41,034 bases of DNA from Saccoglossus kowalevskii. Taxonomy: Eukaryota > Hemichordata > Enteropneusta > Harrimaniidae. The notes beneath the pieces were generated by a model. The model ran no database searches and was not told the origin of the DNA. It worked only from the letters and a program-made list of their open reading frames with translations. The position numbers were made by a program, and so were the translations under genes. Numbering within the stretch: the first letter of the stretch is position 1; every line of letters begins with the position of its first letter. Shown one piece after another: positions 1 through 9,420 of the stretch. The stretch lies in assembly GCF_000003605.2 (NCBI RefSeq), contig NW_003111210.1, positions 1 through 41,034 on the forward strand, given 5' to 3'.

Positions 1-380
1 TTCATCAAGCTGTGTTGAGCCATGAACACATAGCTATTCACATAGTTGTGTTGAATGCCATGAACACATAGCTATTCACATAGCTGTGTTGAAGCCATGA
101 ACACACAGCTATTCACATATCTGTGTTGAAGCCATGAACACATAGCTATTCACATAGCTGTGTTGAAGCCATGAATACATAGCTATTCACATAGCTGTGT
201 TAAAGCCATGAACACATAGCTATTCACATAGCTGTGTTGAAGCCATGAACACATAGCTATTCACATAGCTGTGTTGAAGCAATGAACACATAGCTATTCA
301 CATAGCCGTGTTGAAGGTATGAACACATAGCTATTCACATAGCTGTGTTGAGCAATGAACACATAGCTATTCACATAGCT
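1..380 (+). repeat. Array start with irregular monomers, then CCCGG-module fragment
   Basis: The first bases, TTCATCAAGCTG, depart from the consensus TTCACATAGCTG more than almost any internal monomer, and the next unit carries an extra base (TTGAATGCCAT, near 51-60). From about 100 the order of variants (T8C with ATATCTG, GAATAC, GTTAAAGCC at 201, GCCGTG then GAAGGTAT at 313) matches 33.72-34.0 kb at a constant offset of 33,620 and 30.4-30.7 kb at offset 30,311. The irregular start could be a true array edge, a less homogenised zone, or the low-accuracy end of a read or contig. Confidence 0.7.
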
Positions 381-840
381 GTGTTGAAGTCATGAACACA
401 TAGCTATTCACATAGCTGTATTGAAGCCATGAACACACAGCTATTCACATATCTGTGTTGAAGTCATGAACACATAGCTATTCACATAGCTGTGTTGAAG
501 CCATGAATACATAGCTATTCACATTGCTGTGTTGAAGTCATGAACACATAGCTATTCACATAGCTGTGTTGAAGCCATGAACACACAGCTATTCACATAG
601 CTGTGTTGAAGCCATGAACACATAGCTATTCACATAGCTGTGTTGAAGCCATGAACACACAGCTATTCACATAGCTGTGTTGAAGCCATGAACACATAGC
701 TATTAACATAGCTGTGTTGAAGCCATGAACACATAGCTATTCACATAGTTGTGTTGAAGCCATGAACACATAGCTATTCACATAGCTGTGTTGAAGCCAT
801 GAACACATAGCTATTCACATAGCTGTGTTGAAGCCATGGA
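381..840 (+). repeat. Mixed consensus-like monomers
   Basis: About twelve monomers with scattered variants: GAAGTCAT linkers, T8C units, CATTGCTG near 523 and a loop change CTATTAACAT near 711. The order partly resembles the stretch around 3.83-4.2 kb (ATATCTG, then CTATTAACAT, then AGTTGTG). No module boundary can be fixed here and nothing other than satellite is present. Confidence 0.7.
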
Positions 841-874
841 ACACATAGCTATCACATAGCTGTATTGAAGCCAT
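838..874 (+). repeat. Monomer with compensating +1/-1 changes
   Basis: This unit gains a G at its start (CATGGAACAC) and loses a T in the loop (CTATCACATAG), so its length stays 37. It occupies the same place in the TTTATA module as the unit at 34275, which also has an extra base at its start but with different sequence (CATGTGACAC). The other module copies carry a plain substitution there (CATGGACAC, for example near 28018 and 36007). Confidence 0.75.
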
Positions 875-1610
875 GAACACATAGCTATTCACATAGCTGT
901 GTTGAAGCCATGAAGACATAGCTATTCACATAGCTGTGTTGAAGCCATGAACACATAGCTATTGACATAGCTGTGTTGAAGCCATGAACACATAGCTATT
1001 GACATAGCTGTGTTGAAGCCATGAACACATAGCTATTCACATAGCTGTGTTGAAGCCATGAACACATTTATATTCACATAGTTGTGTTTAGCGATGAACA
1101 CATAGCTATTCACATAGCTGTGTTGAAGCAATGAACACATAGCTATTCACATAGTTGTGTTGAAGCCATGAACACACAGCTATTCACATAGCTGTGTTGA
1201 AGCCATGAACACGTAGCTATTCACATAGCTGTGTTGAAGCCATGAACACATAGCTATTCACATAGCTGCGTTGAAGCCATGAACACACAGCTATTCACAT
1301 AGCTGTGTTGAAGCCTTGAACACACAGCTATTCACATAGCTGCGTTGAAGCCATGAACACACAGCTATTCACATAGCTGTGTTGAAGCCATGAACACATA
1401 GCTATTCACATAGCTGTGTTGAGCAATGAACACATAGCTATTCACATAGCTGTGTTGAAGCCATGAACACATAACTATTCACATAGCTGTGTTGAAGCCA
1501 TGAACACACAGCTATTCACATAGCTGTGTTGAAGCCATGAACACATAGCTATTCACATAGCTGTGTTGAAGCCATGAACACATAGCTATTCACATAGCTG
1601 TGTTGAAGCC
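840..1610 (+). repeat. TTTATA module, copy 1
   Basis: The ordered markers are GAAGACAT near 912, two loop variants CTATTGACAT (near 960 and 997), the degenerate unit 1060-1095, CACGTAG near 1210, GCTGCGTTG near 1266 and GCCTTGAAC near 1314. The segment matches 28020-28789 at a constant offset of 27,180 with very few differences (for example CTATTC against CTGTTC near 1512/28692). After about 1610 the two diverge. Compared with the 18.8, 34.5 and 36.2 kb copies it lacks a few monomers between the two GCTGCG units. Confidence 0.85.
1060..1095 (+). repeat. Degenerate 36-bp unit (TTTATA type), copy 1
   Basis: The left arm is rewritten: GAACACATTTATATTCAC replaces the usual CATAGCTATTCAC, removing one AGCT and most of the dyad. 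The end reads GTTGTGTTTAGCGAT. It is the most diverged recurrent monomer and a good landmark. Further copies lie at 18782, 20216, 24113, 26177, 28240, 28903, 34498 and 36231. Confidence 0.9.
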
Positions 1611-2160
1611 ATGGACACATAGCTATTCACATAGCTGTGTTGAAGCCATGAACACATAGCTATTCACATAGCTGTGTTGAAGTCATGAACACATAGCTAT
1701 TCACATAGCTGTGTTGAAGCCATGGACACATAGCTATTCACATAGCTGTGTTGAAGCCATGAACACATAGCTATTCACATAGCTGTGTTGAAGCCAGGAA
1801 CACATAGCTATTCACATTCCTGTGTTGAAGTCATGAACACATAGCTATTCACATAGCTGTGTTGAAGCCATGAACACACAAACTATTCACATAGCTGTGT
1901 TGAAGCCATGAACACATAGCTATTCACATAGCTGTGTTGAAGCCATGAACACATAGCTATTCACATAACTGTGTTGAAGCCATGAATACATAGCTATTCA
2001 CATAGCTGTGTTGAAGCCATGAACAAATAGCTATTCACATAGCTGTGTTGAAGCCATGAACACATAGCTATTCACATAGCTGTGTTGAAGCCATGAACAC
2101 ATAGCTATTCACATAGCTGTGTTGAAGCCATGAACACATAGCTATTCACATAGCTGTGTT
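1611..2160 (+). repeat. Consensus-like stretch
   Basis: About fifteen near-consensus monomers with isolated changes, including CATGGACAC near 1612 and 1723, CCAGGAACAC near 1795, and one 38-bp unit near 1870 (GAACACACAAACTATTC) with an extra A. No recurrent module could be assigned. Only satellite is present. Confidence 0.7.
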
Positions 2161-3420
2161 GAAGCAATGAACACATAGCTATTCACATAGTTGTGTTGAA
2201 GCCATGAACACACAGCTATTCACATAGCTGTGTTGAAGCCATGAATACATAACTATTCACATTGCTGTGTTGAAGTCATGAACACATAGCTATTCACATA
2301 GCTGTGTTGAAGCCATGAACACACAACTATTCACATAGCTGTGTTGAAGCCATGAACACATAGCTATTCACATAGCTGTGTTGAAGCCATGAACACACAG
2401 CTATTCACATAGCTGTGTTGAAGCCATGAACACATAGCTATTCACATAGCTGTGTTGAAGCCATGAACACACATCTATTTACATAGCTGTGTTGAAGCCA
2501 TGAACACATAGCTATTCACATAGCTGTGTTGAAGCCATGAACACATAGCTATTCACATAGCTGTGTTGAAGCCATGAACACATAGCTATTCACATAGCTG
2601 TGTTGAAGCCATGAACACATAGCTATTCACATAGCTGTGTTGAAGCCATGAACACATAGCTATTCACATAGCTGTGTTGAAGCCATGAATACATAGCTAT
2701 TCACATAGCTGTGTTGAAGCCATGAACACATAGCTATTCACATAGTTGTGTTGAAGCCATGAACACATAGCTATTCACATAGCTGTGTTGAAGCCATGAA
2801 TACATAGCTATTCACATAGCTGTGTTGAGCAATGAACACATAGCTATTCACATAGCTGTGTTGAAGCCATGAACACATAGCTATTCACATAGCTGTGTTG
2901 AAGCCATGAACACATAGCTATTCACATAGCTGTGTTGAAGCCATGAACACATAGCTATTCACATAGCTGTGTTGAAGCCATGAACACATAGCTATTCACA
3001 TAACTGTGTTGAAGCCATGAATACATAGCTATTCACATAGCTGTGTTGATGCCATGAACACATAGCTATTCACATAGCTGTGATGAAGCCATGAACACAT
3101 AGCTATTCACATAGCTTTGTTGAAGCCATGAACACATAGCTATTCACATAGCTGTGTTGAAGCCATGAACACATAGCTATTCACATAGCTGTGTTGAAGC
3201 AATGAACACATAGCTATTCACATAGTTGTGTTGAAGCCATGAACACACAGCTATTCACATAGCTGTGTTGAAGCCATGAACACATAGCTATTCACATTGC
3301 TGTGTTGAAGTCATGAACACATAGCTATTCACATAGCTGTGTTGAAGCCATGAACACACAACTATTCACATAGCTGTGTTGAAGCCATGGACACATAGCT
3401 ATTCACATAACTGTGTTGAG
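2160..3420 (+). repeat. ATCTATTT/TGATGCC module, copy 1
   Basis: The ordered markers are GAAGCAAT, AGTTGTG, T8C, GAATACATAAC with CATTGCTG and GAAGTCAT (near 2240-2275), ATCTATTT at 2473, and TGATGCC at 3047 followed by GTGATGAAG. Other copies lie at 8482/8981, 20815/21314 and 38892/39391, where the two markers are exactly 499 bp apart. Here the distance is 574, two monomers longer. The last part, about 2980-3400, also matches 37150-37570 at offset 34,167, including a rare GCTTTGTTG unit. Confidence 0.8.
2539..2575 (+). repeat. Type monomer (37 bp, consensus copy)
   Basis: This copy matches the apparent consensus and serves as the numbering reference. It holds 15 G or C of 37 and no CpG. Positions 5-14 and 19-28 form an imperfect inverted repeat around a 4-base loop, with pairs 5-28 to 14-19 and one T-G mismatch (8 with 25). 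CACATAGCT occurs at 4-12 and again at 16-24, so the centre of the monomer is also a 12-bp direct repeat. AGCT (AluI) occurs twice per monomer, predicting 12- and 25-bp limit fragments. On the plus strand the ATG at 36-37/1 reads Met-Asn-Thr-stop; on the minus strand an ATG inside the linker reads eight codons to TAG. Neither suggests coding. Confidence 0.95.
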
Positions 3421-4200
3421 CAATGAACACACAGCTATTCACATAGCTGTGTTGAAGCCATGAACACATAGCTATTCACATAGCTGTGTTGAAGCCATGA
3501 ACACATAGCTATTCACATAGTTGTGTTGAAGCCATGAACACATAGCTATTCACATAGCTGTGTTGAAGTCATGAACACATAGCTATTCACATAGCTGTGT
3601 TGAAGCCATGAACACATAGCTGTTCACATAGCTGTGTTGAGCAATGAACACATAGCTATTCACATAGCTGTGTTGACGCCATGAACACATAGCTATTCAC
3701 ATAGCTGTGTTGAAGCCCGGAACACATAGCTATTCACATAGCTGTGTTGAAGCCATGAACACATAGCTATTCACATAGTTGTGTTGAAGCCATGAACACA
3801 TAGCTATTCACATAGCTGTGTTGAAGCCATGAACACACAGCTATTCACATATCTGTGTTGAAGCCATGAACACATAGCTATTCGCATAGCTGTGTTGAAG
3901 CCATGAACACATAGCTATTAACATAGCTGTGTTGAAGCCATGAACACATAGCTATTCACATAGTTGTGTTGAAGCCATGAACACATAGCTATTCACATAG
4001 CTGTGTTGAAGCCATGAACACATAGCTATTCACATAGCTGTGTTGAAGCCATGAACACATAGCTATTCACATAGCTGTGTTGAAGCCATGAACACACAGC
4101 TATTCACATAGCTGTGTTGAAGCCATGAACACATAGCTATTAACATAGCTGTGTTGAAGCCATGAACACATAGCTATTCACATAGTTGTGTTGAAGCCAT
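3420..4200 (+). repeat. CCCGG-module fragment
   Basis: GAAGTCAT, CTGTTCAC, GAGCAAT, GACGCCAT and a GAAGCCCGG linker (near 3714-3720) are present. The same markers occur in the large CCCGG blocks near 10.57-10.68, 12.80-12.92 and 32.09-32.20 kb. CCCGG follows GACGCC here, whereas it precedes it in those blocks, so the fragment has been rearranged. Confidence 0.7.
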
Positions 4201-5414
4201 GAACACATAGCTATTCACATAGCTGTGTTGAAGCAATGAACACATAGCTATTCACATAGTTGTGTTGAAGCCATGAACACACAGCTATTCACATAGCTGT
4301 GTTGAAGCCATGAACACATAGCTATTCACATTGCTGTGTTGAAGTCATGAACGCATAGCTATTCACATAGCTGTGTTGAAGCCATGAACACACAACTATT
4401 CACATAGCTGTGTTGAAGCCATGAACACATAGCTATTCACATAGCTGTGTTGAAGCCATGAACACACAGCTATTCACATAGCTGTGTTGAAGCCATGAAC
4501 ACATAGCTATTCACATAGCTGTGTTGAAGCCATGAACACACAGCTATTCACATACCTGTGTTGAAGCCATGAACACATAGCTATTCACATAGCTGTGTTG
4601 AAGCCATGAACACATAGCTATTCACATAGCTGTGTTGAAGCCATGAACACATAGCTATTCACATAGCTGCGTTGAAGCCATGAATACATAGCTATTCACA
4701 TAGCTGTGTTGAGCAATGAACACATAGCTATTCACATAGCTGTGTTGAAGCCATGAACACATAGCTATTCACATAGCTGTGTTGAAGCCATGAACACATA
4801 GCTATTCACATAGCTGTGTTGAAGCCATGAATACATAGCTATTCACATATATGTGTTGAGCAATGAACACATAGCTATTCACATAGCTGTGTTGAAGCCA
4901 TGAACACATAGCTATTCACATAGCTGTGTTGAAGCCATGAATACATAGCTATTCACATAGCTGTGTTGAGCAATGAACACATAGCTATTCACATAGCTGT
5001 GTTGAAGCCATGAACACATAGCTATTCACATAGCTGTGTTGAAGCCATGAATACATAGCTATTCACATAGCTGTGTTGAGCAATGAACACATAGCTATTC
5101 ACATAGCTGTGTTGAAGCCATGAACACATAGCTATTCACATAGCTGTGTTGAAGCCATGAACACATAGCTATTCACATAGCTGTGTTGAAGCCATGAACA
5201 CATAGCTATTCACATAGCTGTGTTGAAGCCATGAACACATAGCTATTCACATAACTGTGTTGAAGCCATGAATACATAGCTATTCACATAGCTGTGTTGA
5301 TGCCATGAACACATAGCTATTCACATAGCTGTGATGAAGCCATGAACACAGCTATTCACATAGCTGTGTTGAAGCCATGAACACATAGCTATTCACATAG
5401 CTGTGTTGAAGCCA
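4200..5414 (+). repeat. 1,215-bp higher-order unit, copy 1
   Basis: Markers repeat 1,215 bp downstream: GAAGCAAT 4230 and 5445, CATTGCTG 4329 and 5544, CATACCTG 4551 and 5766, GAATAC 4682 and 5897, CATATATG/CATATCTG 4846 and 6061, GAGCAAT 4968 and 6183, GAATAC 5049 and 6264. The length equals 33 monomers of which six are 36 bp. The constant offset over more than 2 kb shows tandem amplification of a block of about 33 monomers. Confidence 0.85.
5344..5378 (+). repeat. 35-bp monomer with a 2-bp deletion
   Basis: GAACACAGCTATTC replaces GAACACATAGCTATTC, so TA is lost from the left arm. The remaining arm pairs perfectly at its base without the T-G mismatch. Corresponding monomers in related modules (near 9025 and 39437) are full length, so this is a local deletion. 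Confidence 0.8.
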
Positions 5415-6280
5415 TGAACACATAGCTATTCACATAGCTGTGTTGAAGCAATGAACACATAGCTATTCACATAGTTGTGTTGAAGCCATGAACACACAGC
5501 TATTCACATAGCTGTGTTGAAGCCATGAACACATAGCTATTCACATTGCTGTGTTGAAGTCATGAACACATAGCTATTCACATAGCTGTGTTGAAGCCAT
5601 GAACACACAACTATTCACATAGCTGTGTTGAAGCCATGAACACATAGCTATTCACATAGCTGTGTTGAAGCCATGAACACACAGCTATTCACATAGCTGT
5701 GTTGAAGCCATGAACACATAGCTATTCACATAGCTGTGTTGAAGCCATGAACACACAGCTATTCACATACCTGTGTTGAAGCCATGAACACATAGCTATT
5801 CACATAGCTGTGTTGAAGCCATGAACACATAGCTATTCACATAGCTGTGTTGAAGCCATGAACACATAGCTATTCACATAGCAGTGTTGAAGCCATGAAT
5901 ACATAGCTATTCACATAGCTGTGTTGAGCAATGAATACATAGCTATTCACATAGCTGTGTTGAAGCCATGAACACATAGCTATTCACATAGCTGTGTTGA
6001 AGCCATGAACACATAGCTATTCACATAGCTGTGTTGAAGCCATGAATACATAGCTATTCACATATCTGTGTTGAGCAATGAACACATAGCTATTCACATA
6101 GCTGTGTTGAAGCCATGAACACATAGCTATTCACATAGCTGTGTTGAAGCCATGAATACATAGCTATTCACATAGCTGTGTTGAGCAATGAACACATAGC
6201 TATTCACATAGCTGTGTTGATGCCATGTACACATAGCTATTCACATAGCTGTGTTGAAGCCATGAATACATAGCTATTCA
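5415..6280 (+). repeat. 1,215-bp higher-order unit, copy 2 (incomplete)
   Basis: This aligns with 4200-5065 at offset 1,215. Some variants differ between copies: CATATCTG for CATATATG, GCAGTG for GCTGCG near 5881, and TGATGCCATGTAC at 6218 for a plain linker. After about 6280 the sequence changes module. Confidence 0.8.
5494..5517. repeat. Perfect 10-bp dyad in a T8C monomer
   Basis: This is an example of the recurrent variant in which position 8 is C instead of T. The arms ACACAGCTAT and ATAGCTGTGT are then exact reverse complements around TCAC. The consensus has a T-G mismatch at the same pair. The variant recurs many times across the array (for example near 104, 1170, 3835, 9370, 19010, 28350, 34610 and 38630), often right after a monomer carrying the AGTTGTG variant. 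The DNA could extrude as a small cruciform, or a transcript could fold as a hairpin. That is inference from symmetry only. Confidence 0.85.
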
Positions 6281-6479
6281 CATAGCTGTGTTGAAGCCAT
6301 GAACACATAGCTATTCACATAGCTGTGTTGAAGCCATGAACACATAGCTATTCACATAGCTGTGTTGAGCCATGAACACATAGCTATTCACATAGCTGTG
6401 TTGAAGCCATGAACACATAGCTATTCACATAGCTGTGTTGAAGCCATGAACACATAGCTATTCGCATAGCTGTGTTGAA
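6280..6479 (+). repeat. Link between the 1,215- and 1,104-bp series
   Basis: Near-consensus monomers with a GAGCCAT 36-bp linker at 6366 and a TTCGCATAG variant near 6462. The stretch about 6366-6650 matches 22163-22430 at offset about 15,797. Confidence 0.65.
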
Positions 6480-7583
6480 GCCATGAACACATAGCTATTC
6501 ACATAGCTGTGTTGAAGCTAAGAACACATAGCTATTCACATAGCTGTGTTGAAGCCATGAACACATAGCTATTCACATAGCTGTGTTGAAGACATGAACA
6601 CATAGCTATTCACTTAGCTGTGTTGAAGCCATGAACACATAGCTATTCACATAGCTGTGTTGAAGCCATGAATACATAGCTATTCACATAGCTGTGTTGA
6701 GCAATGAACACATAGCTATTCACATAACTGTGATGAAGCCATGAACACATAGCTATTCACATAGCTGTGTTGAAGCCATGAACACATAGCTATTCACATA
6801 GATGTGTTGAGCAATGAACACATAGCTATTCACTTAGCTGTGTTGAAGCCATGAACACATGGCTATTCACATAGCTGTGTTGAAGCCATGAACACATAGC
6901 TATTCACATAGCTGTGTTGAAGCCATGAACACACAGCTATTCACATAGCTGTGTTGAAGCCATGAACACATAGCTATTCACATAGCTGTGTTGAGCAACG
7001 AACACATAGCTATTCACATAGCTGTGTTGAAGCCATGAACACATAGCTATTCACATAGCTGTGTTGAAGCCATGAACACATAGCTATTCACATAGCTGTA
7101 TTGAGCAATGAGCACATAGCTATTCACATAGCTGTGTTGAGCCATGAATACATAGCTATTCACATAGCTGTGTTGAAGCCATGAACACACAGCTATTCAC
7201 ATAGCTGTGTTGAAGCCATGAACACATAGCTATTTATATAGCTGTGTTTAAGCCATGAATACATACCTATTCACATAGCTGTGTTGAAGCCATGAACACA
7301 TAGCTATTCACATAGCTGTGTTGAAGCCATGAACACATAGCTATTCACATAGCTGTGTTGAAGCCATGAACACATAGCTATTCACATAGCTGTGTTGAAG
7401 CCATGAATACATAGCTATTCACATAGCTGTGTTGAGCAATGAACACATAGCTATTCACATAGCTGTGTTGAAGCCATGAACACATAGCTATTCACATAGC
7501 TGTGTTGAAGCCATGAACACATAGCTATTCACAAAGCTGTGTTGAAGCCATGAACACATAGCTATTCACATAGCTGTGTTGAA
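6480..7583 (+). repeat. 1,104-bp higher-order unit, copy 1
   Basis: Markers recur 1,104 bp downstream: GAAGCTAA (6517 and 7621), GAAGACAT, GTGATGAAG, GATGTGTTGAGCAAT with CACTTAGCTG, and CATGGCTATT (6858 and 7962). The length equals 30 monomers with six of 36 bp. Its second half carries GAGCAACGAAC near 6990, GAGCAC near 7110 and GTTTAAGCC near 7248. These markers recur in the same order near 14.0-14.2, 15.2-15.5 and 26.6-26.9 kb. Confidence 0.8.
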
Positions 7584-9130
7584 GCCATGAACACATAGCT
7601 ATTCACATAGCTGTGTTGAAGCTAATAACACATAGCTATTCACATTGCTGTGTTGAAGCCATGAACACATAGCTATTCACATAGCTGTGTTGAAGACATG
7701 AACACATAGCTATTCACATAGCTGTGTTGAAGCCATGAACACATAGCTATTCACATAGCTGTGTTGAAGCCATGAATACATAGCTATTCACATAGCTGTG
7801 TTGAGCAATGAACACATAGCTATTCACATAACTGTGATGAAGCCATGAACACATAGCTATTCACATAGCTGTGTTGAAGCCATGAACACATAGCTATTCA
7901 CATAGATGTGTTGAGCAATGAACACATAGCTATTCACTTAGCTGTGTTGAAGCCATGAACACATGGCTATTCACATAGCTGTGTTGAAGCCATGAACACA
8001 TAGCTATTCACATAACTGTGTTGAAGCCATGAACACATAGCTATTCACATTGCTGTGTTGAAGTCATGAACACATAGCTATTCACATAGCTGTGTTGAAG
8101 CCATGAACACACAGCTATTCACATAGCTGTGTTGAAGCCATGAACACATAGCTATTCACATAGCTGTGTTGAAGCAATGAACACATAGCTATTCACATAG
8201 TTGTGTTGAAGCCATGAACACACAGCTATTCACATAGCTGTGTTGAAGCCATGAATACATAACTATTCACATTGCTGTGTTGAAGTCATGAACACATAGC
8301 TATTCACATAGCTGTGTTGAAGCATGAACACACAACTATTCACATAGCTGTATTGAAGCCATGAACACATAGCTATTCACATAGCTGTGTTGAAGCCATG
8401 AACACACAGCTATTCACATAGCTGTGTTGAAGCCATGAACACATAGCTATTCACATAGCTGTGTTGAAGCCATGAACACACATCTATTTACATACCTGTG
8501 TTGAAGCCATGAACACATAGCTATTCACATAGCTGTGTTGAAGCCATGAACACATAGCTATTCACATAGCTGTGTTGAAGCCATGAACACATAGCTATTC
8601 ACATAGCTGTGTTGAAGCCATGAATACATAGCTATTCACATATCTGTGTTGAGCAATGAACACATAGCTATTCACATAGCTGTGTTGAAGCCATGAACAC
8701 ATAGCTATTCACATAGCTGTGTTGAAGCCATGAATACATAGCTATTCACATAGCTGTGTTGAGCAATGAACACATAGCTATTCACATAGCTGTGTTGAAG
8801 CCATGAACACATAGCTATTCACATAGCTGTGTTGAAGCCATGAACACATAGCTATTCACATAGCTGTGTTGAAGCCATGAACACATAGCTATTCACATAG
8901 CTGTGTTGAAGCCATGAACACATAGCTATTCACATAACTGTGTTGAAGCCATGAATACATAGCTATTCACATAGCTGTGTTGATGCCATGAACACATAGC
9001 TATTCACATAGCTGTGATGAAGCCATGAACACATAGCTATTCACATAGCTGTGTTGAAGCCATGAACACATAGCTATTCACATAGCTGTGTTGAAGCCAT
9101 GAACACATAGCTATTCACATAGCTGTGTTG
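7290..9130 (+). repeat. 1.8-kb block duplicated 30.4 kb away
   Basis: This aligns with 37700-39540 at offset 30,410 (30,409 over a short part). Shared rare markers are CACAAAGCTG near 7532, GCTAA at 7621, CATGG at 7962, ATCTATTT at 8482 and TGATGCC at 8981. A four-monomer patch, about 8025-8160, differs completely between copies: CATTGCTG with GAAGTCAT here, GAGCAACGAAC in the distant copy. A single missing C near 8323 (GAAGCATGAAC) explains the one-base offset shift. The block includes the second 1,104-bp unit and one ATCTATTT/TGATGCC module. Confidence 0.85.
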
Positions 9131-9420
9131 AAGCAATGAACACATAGCTATTCACATAGTTGTGTTGAAGCCATGAACACACAGCTATTCACATAGCTGT
9201 GTTGAAACCATGAACACATAGCTATTCACATTGCTGTGTTGAAGTCATGAACACATAGCTATTCACATAGCTGTGTTGAAGCCATGAACACACAACTATT
9301 CACATAGCTGTGTTGAAGCCATGGACACATAGCTATTCACATAGCTGTGTTGAAGCCATGAACACACAGCTATTCACATAGCTGTGTTGAAGCCATGAAC
9401 ACATAGCTATTCACATAGCT
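9131..9420 (+). repeat. Link monomers between modules
   Basis: GAAGCAAT, AGTTGTG, T8C, CATTGCTG with GAAGTCAT and CACACAAC, then CATGGACAC near 9321. The same order follows TGATGCC at 3.18-3.40 kb and 37.37-37.57 kb, so this is the ordinary continuation of that module. Confidence 0.75.
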
